Shown here one piece after another: positions 32,837 to 40,051 of a stretch of 64,000 nt of DNA. The notes beneath the pieces are model-generated. The model worked only from the letters and a program-made list of their open reading frames with translations, was not told the DNA's origin and did no database searches. Both the position numbers and the translations under genes were made by a program. Position 1 is the stretch's first letter, and each line of letters opens with the position of its first letter. This stretch comes from DASQUK01 sp046726215 (GTDB taxonomy: Bacteria > Actinomycetota > Acidimicrobiia > Acidimicrobiales > VFJN01): positions 1-64,000 of the forward strand of contig JBKPAA010000060.1 in NCBI GenBank assembly GCA_046726215.1, in the 5' to 3' direction.

Positions 32837-34246
32837 GTGAAATCAAATCTCCGGGCTGCCACGGGGGCGGCGGGCGCGACCGTGCTGGCGCCGATCTCGT
32901 GGGGAACCAGCTACGTCACGATCACCGAGCTGCTGCCAGAAGGCCGGCCCCTCCTCGTGGCCGCCATGCGCGTCGTGCCCTCCGGCCTGGCGCTGCTGAT
33001 GGTCGGGGCCCTCGCGTCGCGCTGGCGGCCACGGGGCCGGGAGTGGTTGCGCACGGGCACGCTGGCGGTCTTCAACTTCGGCATCTTCTTCCCGTTGCTG
33101 GTCGCCGCCGTGTACCGCCTGCCCGGCGGCGTGGCGGCCGCCGCCGGCGGACTGCAACCGCTCCTGGTCGCCGGCTTGTCATGGCGGATCGCCGGCCGCC
33201 GGCCCCGACCGCTGGAGCTGGCGGTGGGCTGCGTCGCGGCGCTGGGCGTGGCGCTCGTCGTGATCCGCCCGGGTGCGGGCCTCGACCCCGTCGGGGTGCT
33301 CGCCGCCGTCGCCGCCAACATCTCGTTCGCCGTCGGGGTCGTGCTCACCAAGCGCTTCCCTCCACCGCCAAACCGCCTCGCCGCCACCGGTTGGCAGCTG
33401 CTGATGAGCGGCCTGATCCTCGTGCCGCTCACCGTCATCGCGGAGGGCGCCCCGCCGTCGCTCAGCGGGCGCAACATCGCCGGGTTCGCCTACCTGAGCC
33501 TGGCCGCCACCGCCCTAGCGTTCGTGCTCTGGTTCAACGGGATCCGCCGCCTACCGACCGCCGCGCCACCCCTCCTGGGCCTGGCCGCCCCCGTCACGGG
33601 CGCGGTGCTGGGATGGGCCATCCTCGGCCAGTCACTGTCGCCGTTGCAGTTGACCGGGTTCGTCATCACCATCGCAGCCATCGGCTACGGCGCCTCGCTC
33701 CCAGTGGTCCCCAGTGCGGGCCGCGTCCGGACCTGCGCCTCAGGTCGAACAGAACCAGTCGTCGGCCACACGGTCGGCCACACCGTCGGCCACACGGTCA
33801 CCGCTCCCAGGCGCGTCGGGGGCCGGGAACGGCGATCGAAAGGTGAACGCCTCGGGCGACGGCCCGTCGCGTCGAAGCAGCTCGAGGCGATCCCGCGCGT
33901 CGGACACCGTGGGAAGCGTGCCGGCGGTGACCCACCACAGCACCAGGTACGCGTTGCCGAGCCGCTCGAACCATTCCTGCCGGCGGCGCATCACGTCCCG
34001 GTGCCTCGTGCGGTACACGAACTCGGCGAGCGCGTCGATCGACTCCCACACGCTCATGTTGAGGAGCAGCATGTCGTCCTCGAACGCACGGATCGCGGTA
34101 GCGTCGCCGGCGTCGGTCTGCAGCCGCCAGACGAAGCCGTGCGCCTCGTCGGCCCTCCGATTGATCGGCTCGAGGGCGGCTACGAAGCCGGCCAGCTGCG
34201 GCGAGTCGAGCGGTGCCAGCAGCCGGGCGATGTTGCACTGGGCTAG
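32837..34246 (+). CDS. EamA/DMT-family exporter with read-through C-terminal extension
   Basis: The first 290 residues form two EamA repeats with ten helices (APISWGTSYVTITELLPEGR, LPGGVAAAAGGLQPLLVAGL, LGLAAPVTGAVLGWAILGQ), the drug/metabolite transporter fold. A normal protein would end near 33720. Here the frame has no stop until 34246 and the last 170 residues are the antisense of the DUF3291 gene at 33740-34270, which has the better coding case. Either the stop was lost or expression ends in a mutual 3' overlap. GTG 32837 abuts the operator and may be leaderless. Confidence 0.8.
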   Translation: MKSNLRAATGAAGATVLAPISWGTSYVTITELLPEGRPLLVAAMRVVPSGLALLMVGALASRWRPRGREWLRTGTLAVFNFGIFFPLLVAAVYRLPGGVAAAAGGLQPLLVAGLSWRIAGRRPRPLELAVGCVAALGVALVVIRPGAGLDPVGVLAAVAANISFAVGVVLTKRFPPPPNRLAATGWQLLMSGLILVPLTVIAEGAPPSLSGRNIAGFAYLSLAATALAFVLWFNGIRRLPTAAPPLLGLAAPVTGAVLGWAILGQSLSPLQLTGFVITIAAIGYGASLPVVPSAGRVRTCASGRTEPVVGHTVGHTVGHTVTAPRRVGGRERRSKGERLGRRPVASKQLEAIPRVGHRGKRAGGDPPQHQVRVAEPLEPFLPAAHHVPVPRAVHELGERVDRLPHAHVEEQHVVLERTDRGSVAGVGLQPPDEAVRLVGPPIDRLEGGYEAGQLRRVERCQQPGDVALG

Positions 34247-34270
34247 GTGGTATTCGGCCACCCGGTCCAC
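33740..34270 (-). CDS. DUF3291 protein
   Basis: 176 residues. Family landmarks: HLAQCNIARLLAPLDSPQL, ADEAHGFVWRLQTDAGDA, LLLNMSVWESIDALAEFVY, RRRQEWFERLGNAYLVLWWV. DUF3291 proteins resemble antibiotic-biosynthesis monooxygenase folds; activity unknown. The C-terminus (GDRVADGVADRVADDW) comes from three 12-bp repeats at 33763-33798. Overlapped antisense by the EamA frame. Confidence 0.82.
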   Translation of the reverse strand: MDRVAEYHLAQCNIARLLAPLDSPQLAGFVAALEPINRRADEAHGFVWRLQTDAGDATAIRAFEDDMLLLNMSVWESIDALAEFVYRTRHRDVMRRRQEWFERLGNAYLVLWWVTAGTLPTVSDARDRLELLRRDGPSPEAFTFRSPFPAPDAPGSGDRVADGVADRVADDWFCST

Positions 34271-34298
34271 CGTATCGGGGTAGCTGCGCCTGGTGGAC

Positions 34299-34880
34299 CT
34301 AGTCCCGCGCCGGCGTGCCGATGCCGCCCCGGGCGATCGTCCGATCGAGGATGCCGAGGGTGGCCCGCAGGGCGCCCTCGGACAGGACGGGGAGCACCCC
34401 GGCCTCCTTCCACACCGGGTCGATCGAGGACCAGTCGTAGTACGACGTCACGAGCGTCCCGTCGTCGACCGGTTCGAGCTTGTATCCGTAGATGTGGCCG
34501 ATCTGCGGGCGGATCCTGCCGCGGATCGTCCACGCGATCTCGCGGTCGGGCACGAACGTCGTGATGGTGACGGTCACGTCGTAGCGCCCCAAGGGGTAGT
34601 CGTTGAGTGCCTCGCGATCCATGTGCACGACGAAGCTGTCACCGACGCCGGCCACGGGCTCGCCCGTGGCATCCATCAGCATGCCGGAGCTGTCGATGGC
34701 GACGTGCCCATGCGGATCGCACAGCACGCGGAAGATCGTGGCTGCGTCGGCGGGGATGCTCCGCTGGACCTCCATCCGCTCGATCGGCGCCTCGTCGCTC
34801 GTCTTCCCGTCGCTCGGCGCCTCGTCCTTCGGGGTTCCCTCGCTCGCGGTCTCGTCGCTCGCGGTCTCCTCGCTGGTCAT
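34299..34880 (-). CDS. SRPBCC-family protein
   Basis: 193 residues from ATG 34880 (ATG 34925, overlapping the upstream broken gene, is possible). A repetitive acidic leader (MTSEETASDETASEG, KDEAPSDGK) is followed by a Bet v1/START-like domain: MEVQRSIPADAATIFRVLCD, YDVTVTITTFVPDREIAWTI, LVTSYYDWSSIDPVWKEAG. Probably lipid or polyketide binding. It was likely co-transcribed with the methyltransferase now broken upstream. Confidence 0.8.
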   Translation of the reverse strand: MTSEETASDETASEGTPKDEAPSDGKTSDEAPIERMEVQRSIPADAATIFRVLCDPHGHVAIDSSGMLMDATGEPVAGVGDSFVVHMDREALNDYPLGRYDVTVTITTFVPDREIAWTIRGRIRPQIGHIYGYKLEPVDDGTLVTSYYDWSSIDPVWKEAGVLPVLSEGALRATLGILDRTIARGGIGTPARD

Positions 34881-34921
34881 GCCCGCATCCTGCCACCACG
34901 TTGCCAGCGGTGCGCACGCCG

Positions 34922-35620
34922 TCATGTTTCCCGGCGCGTGCAGGTGTAGGCGCCGTACGCCGAGCGACGGAACCTTCGCTCGACGACGTCGAACCCGGCG
35001 TGGTCGAGCATCGATTCGAGCAGCCAGCTGTAGGTGCTGAACTCCCCCCGCATGTGCTCGGCCAACTCCGCAGCGGTCCAGCCGACCGCCGGGTCGTCCA
35101 TGGCACCCGACATCCACGCCTCGATGCGCTCCTCGGCCCTCGCCGGGAGCGAAGTCGAAGATCAGATCGCGCAGTCGCAGCGTGCCGCTTGGCCCGAGAA
35201 ACGACGCGATCCGTCCGAGCGCGATCGCCTTCCAGAAGTCCGGGAGCTGGTGCAGCGCATTGCGCGTGAACACAACGTCCACCGGATCGCCGTCGTGGAC
35301 GTACGTGAGGAACCCGCCCTCCACCACGGCCACGTTGTCGAGCCCGAGGCCGTCGACGCGGGCGCGGAGCGCCGCCGTCATCGCTTCCGAGATGCCCACG
35401 GCGACGACCTGACGACACAGCGGCGCATGGCCACCGCGAAGGTCCCGGTGCCGGCTCCGAGATCGACGACGACGGAGTCGCGACCCAGGCCGTGGCGGCG
35501 AAGCGCGTCGATGTCCTCGGCCGGATCGAATCGGGCCTTGCGGTCATAGCCGGCCACATACCCGGGATGGAGGTGCTCCCGGCCTGCGTGCGCACGCTCG
35601 TCCAGCCACCAACTCCTCAT
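34922..35620 (-). pseudogene. Class I SAM methyltransferase broken by two compensating frameshifts
   Basis: The N-terminal frame (from ATG 35620, MRSWWLDERAHAGREHLHPG) carries motif I VVVDLGAGTGTFAVAM, then shifts near 35426, where one base seems missing, and would stop at KR*. The middle (VAVGISEAM, VVFTRNALHQLPDFWKAIAL, LRLRDLIFDFAPGE) continues one frame over. Near 35145 a second slip returns to the first frame (EERIEAWMSGAMDDPAVGW, ending CTRRET). All parts align to one methyltransferase of about 232 residues. Either a decayed gene or two assembly errors. Confidence 0.8.
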
Positions 35621-35660
35621 GCCTGAAACCTCCGGAACGCCAGGGGCCTCGGGCACCGGC

Positions 35661-35699
35661 CGGGGCCTACGGTGATTGTCGGGTCTCGACGGCCGGATT
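35661..35699. repeat. Direct repeat upstream of the methyltransferase
   Basis: Cggggcct followed by gtgattgt, ggtctcg and cggatt, matching 36431-36467 with small gaps. It lies just before the preferred start of the gene at 35733. Confidence 0.6.
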
Positions 35700-35732
35700 G
35701 GACCGGTTGTCCGACTGCGGTCCGGGGAGACT

Positions 35733-36389
35733 GTGTTCGTGGCTGCGTTCGCAGATCTGCCCAGCGAGCCCCTCAGTGACCACTACGGCTTCGATCGAGG
35801 CACACCCGTGGACCGGCGGTACATCGAAGCGTTCCTGAGTGCGCGTCGCGCCGCGATTCATGGGCGGGTGCTCGAAGTTCAGGACAACACCTACACGATG
35901 ATGTTCGGGGCCGATCGGGTTCTCGAGAGCGCGGTCGTCGACATCGATGCCGGCAACCCCAGCGCGACCCTCATCGCAGACCTTCAGCAGGTGGGCTCAC
36001 TGTCCCCCGAGTCCTACGACTGCATCATCCTGACCCAGACGCTGCACCTCCTCCGCCGACCGGCCCAATGCATCGACAACTGCTTCGGCGCCCTGCGGGC
36101 ACGAGGCGTCCTGCTCGCCACCGCTCCCTCGGTCAGTCGCGTTAGCCCGACCTACCCCGATGGCGACTTCTGGCGTTTCACACCAGCCGGAATGGCCGAG
36201 CTCTTCAGCCGGCACTGGCCGAGCGACTTCACCGTGCACGCATTCGGCAATCTCCGAACCTGCGTCGCGTTCCTCCTGGGCGAGGCTCAGGAGGAACTCC
36301 CTGGCGCTGCTCTCGACTACCACGACCCACGCTTTCCGCTCACCGTCGCCGTCGAGGCGAACAAGAGCCCACGAGAGTCTGGGTATTGA
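35733..36389 (+). CDS. SAM-dependent methyltransferase, glycan-type
   Basis: 218 residues from GTG 35733 behind GGGGAG; the frame runs on into a repeat upstream, so longer starts are unlikely. It resembles small methyltransferases of surface-polysaccharide clusters: RGTPVDRRYIEAFL, GRVLEVQDNTYTMMFG, YDCIILTQTLHLL, WRFTPAGMAELFSRHW, FGNLRTCVAFLLGEAQEEL. The usual glycine-rich motif I is replaced by VLEVQDN, as in that group. No glycan genes surround it. It is flanked by direct repeats and a terminator, as if it were an independent insert. Confidence 0.8.
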   Translation: MFVAAFADLPSEPLSDHYGFDRGTPVDRRYIEAFLSARRAAIHGRVLEVQDNTYTMMFGADRVLESAVVDIDAGNPSATLIADLQQVGSLSPESYDCIILTQTLHLLRRPAQCIDNCFGALRARGVLLATAPSVSRVSPTYPDGDFWRFTPAGMAELFSRHWPSDFTVHAFGNLRTCVAFLLGEAQEELPGAALDYHDPRFPLTVAVEANKSPRESGY

Positions 36390-36412
36390 CTCCGATTGCT
36401 TCCGCGGGCTGC

Positions 36413-36439
36413 CAGGCCCCGGCCGGGTGCCGGGGCCTG
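36413..36439 (+). terminator. Hairpin after the methyltransferase
   Basis: Perfect 11-bp stem CAGGCCCCGGC / GCCGGGGCCTG with loop CGGGT, 24 bases after the stop. The following bases are TGTGATTGT, only weakly T-rich, so termination strength is uncertain. Confidence 0.55.
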
Positions 36440-36467
36440 TGTGATTGTGCGGTCTCGGACGGATTCG
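36431..36467. repeat. Direct repeat downstream of the methyltransferase
   Basis: Partner of 35661-35699 (cggggcct, gtgattgt, ggtctcg, cggatt). It overlaps the right arm of the hairpin. Confidence 0.6.
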
Positions 36468-36536
36468 GGTGCGCCGGCGTCAAGGGTGCGCTGCGCCGGC
36501 CTGCGGCCGCCCTTGAGCCCCGGCTCGGCGGCGGGG

Positions 36537-36925
36537 TCAATCTGGCGTCGTCGGCGGTGACAACTCCCATACCTCTTCGGGCCTCTCGATGCCCCGCATT
36601 ACCCTCCGGCCCCGGTACAACGAGCCCAGGCCCTCGGGCATCCGGACGGCCACCAAGCCAGCGGTCACGCCCGACAGCAGCGTCTGACCCCATCCGCGAG
36701 GGCGCGTAGCCGGGCTGCACGGTTCACCGCGGGGCCGTACCGTCGCCGTCTCGAGGCTCGGCGTCGCCTGTGTGCACGCCGACGCGAACCCGTACCGGCG
36801 TCGCCTTGGGCCACTCCTCGGCGGCAACCACCACCTGTACGGCCACTTCTGCTGCCACTGCCTCGGCCGGATGGTCGAACACCGAGAAGGTCGAATCGCC
36901 CTCGCTGCCGTGACAAATCTTCGAT
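36537..36925 (-). pseudogene. Cyclase-domain remnant of a large regulator
   Basis: Pieces of a class III cyclase domain are spread over frames: EGDSTFSVFDHPAEAVAAEV and VRVRVGVHTGDAEPRDGDG, then YGPAVNRAARLRALAD in another frame, then GQTLLSGVTAGLV and RRVMRGIERPEEVWEL to a stop at 36537. At least two frameshifts separate them and no ATPase part follows. It is a relic of the same family as the genes at 1-2622 and 26605. It may extend upstream to about 37020. Confidence 0.75.
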
Positions 36926-37053
36926 GCCCGCGTGCGGGTCGGAACCTACAGACGGTGGTGCCCGAGGCCGACGGGCACTCGACCTCGAGCTCCACCTGTC
37001 CCACCGGGATGTGATCGTCAACCACTACGGATCGACGGTCGCCCGCTGATCCC

Positions 37054-37566
37054 TCACCGCGTCGGCATGTGACGGCTGCCGGGAACGAACTCGCCCTCGT
37101 AGGAGCTGTTCTCGGCCCGATCCTGCAGCTGCTGCACGTAGGACTCGGCCTGGGCCATCTGGGCGGCCCGGTTGCCCGAGCTGCTCACAGCCCGATCCTG
37201 CTGCTGCTGCACGTAGGACTCGGCCTGGGCCATCTGGGCGGCCCGGTTGCCAGCCTCGACCGCGCTCTTGTACTGCTCGGCCTGCGCCGTGAGCCTGGCG
37301 CTCGCCGCCTGGTACGCCCGCTGTTGCCGAGCGAGCTCGGCAGCCGAGTTGTTCAGGTGCTGATCGCTGCCGGCACTGGCAGACACCCGAGCGAGCTCGT
37401 CGGCCTTGTTGGCCAGGTGCTGATCGCTACCCAGACCGACGACGCTGGGCGCCGCCACCCTGACAGCCTCGGTGTCATCGTTGTCGCCGCACGCGGCGAG
37501 TCCAAGAGCTCCCACGAGGGCGACCGGTGCCGCCCAACGCAGTGCCCGCTTGCTGAAGTACGACAT
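37054..37566 (-). CDS. Lipoprotein built from internal repeats
   Basis: 170 residues. Signal peptide with lipobox LAAC (GALGLAACGDNDD), so probably anchored to the outer face of the membrane. The mature part has two repeat pairs: GSDQHLANKADELARVSA / GSDQHLNNSAAELARQ, and a 25-residue unit starting GNRAAQMAQAESYVQQ present twice (75-bp DNA period at 37116 and 37191). The long Gln/Ala/Glu-rich stretch should form coiled coil. Function unknown. Confidence 0.75.
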   Translation of the reverse strand: MSYFSKRALRWAAPVALVGALGLAACGDNDDTEAVRVAAPSVVGLGSDQHLANKADELARVSASAGSDQHLNNSAAELARQQRAYQAASARLTAQAEQYKSAVEAGNRAAQMAQAESYVQQQQDRAVSSSGNRAAQMAQAESYVQQLQDRAENSSYEGEFVPGSRHMPTR

Positions 37567-37670
37567 GGTCTGTCCTCCTCATGCCGGATGACCGCCATCC
37601 GGCACGGCGACGATGCGCCCTTGAAGACACGCCGTCCGTCGCACATGACGCAGCCGTCAGGTGTCGTTAG

Positions 37671-37877
37671 TCACGGACGAATGTCACGCCACCAATCGCC
37701 CGCGGCGTTGAACGAACCGCCTGGCCGGTCAACGAACCCCTGCCCCAGCCGGGTCCGTCGGAGGCGGTCGCCAAGGCTCCAACCGCCGCCTCGGAGGCGG
37801 TCACTGAACATGTCGCCCTCGCCGGGATCGCCAAGGCTCCAACCGCCGCCTCGGAGGCGGTCGCTGAACGCTCCCAT
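37671..37877 (-). CDS. Possible small repeat protein
   Basis: 68 residues from ATG 37877. It contains SDRLRGGGWSLGD twice, exactly 20 residues apart, and ends RPGGSFNAAGDWWRDIRP. Coding is not proven: the ribosome site is weak and the repeat DNA is itself palindromic. If real it is a Gly/Trp-rich peptide just upstream of, and on the same strand as, the repeat lipoprotein. Confidence 0.3.
   Translation of the reverse strand: MGAFSDRLRGGGWSLGDPGEGDMFSDRLRGGGWSLGDRLRRTRLGQGFVDRPGGSFNAAGDWWRDIRP
37768..37869. repeat. 60-bp-period tandem repeat
   Basis: Two 42-bp copies (37768-37809 and 37828-37869) with one mismatch, separated by 18 bp; part of a third copy precedes them. Each contains the palindrome CCGCCTCGGAGGCGG. 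Confidence 0.85.
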
Positions 37878-37985
37878 GGGGACCGCTCGGGGTGGGGACG
37901 GACCGGCCCCCGACACCACGGGTTCGCGACTCCCCGCGGCCTGCCGGGGACCGGTCAACCACCGCAGTGGCGGAAGGAGACACAC

Positions 37986-38249
37986 ATGACTGACTTCGAC
38001 CCGGTCGCCTTACGCCCCGATCCCGGAGGGACAATGAAGACGATCCGCCAGTTTACGATCCGGGAGCTGCTCGAAGAGCTGCACTGGCGCATGACCTTCA
38101 GCGCGGCCGCGGCGAATGCGTACAACGGTGCCACGCTCCGCACGATCTGCCGGGGCTGCCTGAAGGTCATGCCCGAGTCACTCCTCGACACCGCCGGGGA
38201 GACGCCACAACGCGAGTCCGGCGTCACCACGACCACGGTCGAGTCGTAG
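37986..38249 (+). CDS. Small hypothetical protein
   Basis: 87 residues with a strong GGAAGGAG before ATG 37986. Contains MKTIRQFTIRELLEELHWRM, TLRTICRGCLKVMPESLLD (a single CxxC) and a Thr-rich tail. No family recognised; a small cytosolic protein, possibly metal-binding through a dimer. Confidence 0.6.
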   Translation: MTDFDPVALRPDPGGTMKTIRQFTIRELLEELHWRMTFSAAAANAYNGATLRTICRGCLKVMPESLLDTAGETPQRESGVTTTTVES

Positions 38250-38359
38250 CTACGGCTGCGGATCTGCTCTTCGTCTTCGTGGTTGTTAGCCGTCAGCGGC
38301 GCCGCACCGGGCTCTCTGACCCCGCACCCCCTCTGACCTCGTGCCACTAACAAGGGTCC

Positions 38360-38530
38360 TGGAATCTCGTGCTCGTCTGCACCCGACACCACCACCTGCT
38401 CCACCACCCCCGGTGGTACGCCAAGCTCCTCCCCGACGCCACCCTGGAGATCACCGACCCCAAGGTCGTGTCCGCACCACCCCACCCAACCGCCCACCAC
38501 CCCTGCCCCTCCGAGAATGAACCCCGGCCG
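38360..38530 (+). pseudogene. C-terminal remnant of an HNH endonuclease (DUF222 type)
   Basis: Reads WNLVLVCTRHHHLLHHPRW then LLPDATLEITDP, the end of the HNH domain of actinobacterial DUF222/13E12-like proteins. A stop lies just upstream and the rest of the gene is absent. An inverted TTGTTAG/CTAACAA pair (38283-38289, 38347-38353) lies immediately before it. Confidence 0.7.
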
Positions 38531-38658
38531 CCATGCACACCGACGCACGCCCCGGACGAGCCACGACCACGGTCGATCGTTGTGACTACTGGCCCACCCG
38601 GCCGCCGATCCGTTCGCGGAGGAGGTCGGCGTGCCCGGTGTGCCGGCGGAGGAACCCG

Positions 38659-39303
38659 TCAGGCGCGCACGAGCAGCGCGACGAGCGCGAAGTGGCAGGC
38701 GTTGGCGCCGACGACGAGGGTGTGCCAGACCTCGTGGTAGCCGAAGATGGCGGGGTGAGGGTCGGGCCGCTTGCATGCGAGGACTATGGCGCCGACGGTG
38801 TAGAGCACGCCGCCCATGACCAGGAGTGCCAGCTCCGGCCTTGCGAGTGAGTACACGAGCTGAGGTGTCGCGACGATCGCGAGCCAACCCAGCACCAGGT
38901 ACATGACGAAGCCCACCCCGTGCCAGCGCTCGAGCCGCAGGACGGTAACGACCACACCGACTGCGGCGCCGGTCCAGGCCAGCGCGAGGAGCGTGATCCC
39001 CCAGGCCGGCCGCAGCGCCAGCAGGGTGACCGGTGTGTAGGTGCCGGCGATGAACACGAAGATCATCGAGTGGTCCAGGTGCTTCATGAGCCGGTGTGCG
39101 CGGACGGACCACCGGCCACGGTGATAGGCCGCGCTCACGCCGTAGAGAGCCGTCAGCGTCGCCGCGAACACCATGGCGCCCACCCGGGCGGCGGTGGCCC
39201 GCGCAAGCCCCACAAGAGCGATCCCCGCTGGGATCGACACGAAGAATGCGACCTGGTGAAGCCGTCCCCGCAGGATCGGCCTGGCCACGTCCAGCGTACG
39301 CAT
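38659..39303 (-). CDS. Hemolysin III / YqfA family membrane protein
   Basis: 214 residues from ATG 39303. Seven-helix HlyIII/PAQR layout with the metal-site histidines in YGVSAAYHRGRWS (first), LKHLDHSMIFVFIAGTYTP, and FGYHEVWHTLVVGANACHF near the C-terminus. Bacterial members are of uncertain function, perhaps membrane-lipid homeostasis. A single gene. Confidence 0.9.
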   Translation of the reverse strand: MRTLDVARPILRGRLHQVAFFVSIPAGIALVGLARATAARVGAMVFAATLTALYGVSAAYHRGRWSVRAHRLMKHLDHSMIFVFIAGTYTPVTLLALRPAWGITLLALAWTGAAVGVVVTVLRLERWHGVGFVMYLVLGWLAIVATPQLVYSLARPELALLVMGGVLYTVGAIVLACKRPDPHPAIFGYHEVWHTLVVGANACHFALVALLVRA

Positions 39304-39403
39304 CCGCAGCACTCTAGGCGGCCATCTGTGGCATGTGCTCGCGGGCGGCCGTCGTTGCTCCGTCCCGGCTGGAGGCCGAACGGCGACGGACATCCTGGCC
39401 TGG

Positions 39404-39916
39404 CTACTGACCTGCGCCGCCCTTGACGAGGCTGCCGTCCGGGGCCGCGGCAAACCACACGCCGCCGGAACCCTGTCCGTTGGTGTCGCCGGGGGCTGCG
39501 TCGCCGGCGAATCGATACAGCGGCCAGTCGCCGGCCTCGAGCTGGAAGGTGCCGTCGGAGCGTTCTACGACGCTGTACAGGTTGGGATCGAGTCCGGCCG
39601 GCAGGTCGGCGTCCTCGACCGTGAGCGGCGGCCACGCGTCGGCGCAGGCGCCATCGCAGCTCGGGACGCCGTTGGTGTCGTCGGTCAGGCCGTAGAGCGT
39701 GAGACCATCTTCGTCCACGAGCACCGTTCCGAGCCCGGTGTCGGACTTACCGACCGGCGCAGCATCGGCCGACGGCGCGGCGGGGGCTCCCGCGTCCGAG
39801 GTGCCGGAACGCGACGAGGATCCGTCGGAGCCATAGCCACCGCCACAGGCGGCCAACGCCAGCGCCGCAGCACCGATGCCGATGATCGCCCTTGCTCTGA
39901 TCGCCCTTGTTCGCAT
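39404..39916 (-). CDS. Secreted lipoprotein with repeat domain (COG4315 type)
   Basis: 170 residues. Lipobox LALAACGG near residue 20-24, a Ser/Gly/Ala linker, then two units of the PF03640 type: VLVDEDGLTLYGLTDDT with SCDGACADAWPPLTV, and FQLEAGDWPLYRFAGDAAPG. The conserved Cys pair may bind a cofactor or form a disulfide. It lies divergent from a SigK-like sigma factor, an arrangement seen with redox-responsive surface proteins. Confidence 0.85.
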   Translation of the reverse strand: MRTRAIRARAIIGIGAAALALAACGGGYGSDGSSSRSGTSDAGAPAAPSADAAPVGKSDTGLGTVLVDEDGLTLYGLTDDTNGVPSCDGACADAWPPLTVEDADLPAGLDPNLYSVVERSDGTFQLEAGDWPLYRFAGDAAPGDTNGQGSGGVWFAAAPDGSLVKGGAGQ

Positions 39917-40051
39917 GTCGTTCTCCTTCGATCGAGATCACGCGGTTTGCCACCCTGTACGCCTCGCCCGCCCGGGTGGTTCGCGATCCGTCGGTCGCCG
40001 CGCGTAAACCGCGCGCCACCCGGGCCCCGGCTACGGCAACATGGACGGCGC

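Noticed and set aside
35661..36467. Integron attC sites around the methyltransferase
   Set aside because: The repeats lack paired R/L boxes and there is no integrase; only direct repeats can be supported.
37768..37869. Possible CRISPR array
   Set aside because: Only two copies with an 18-bp spacer, palindromic and in frame; no cas genes.
40041..40043. ATG upstream of the SigK-like gene as its start
   Set aside because: It is in another reading frame; ATG 40052 is in frame with regions 2 and 4.
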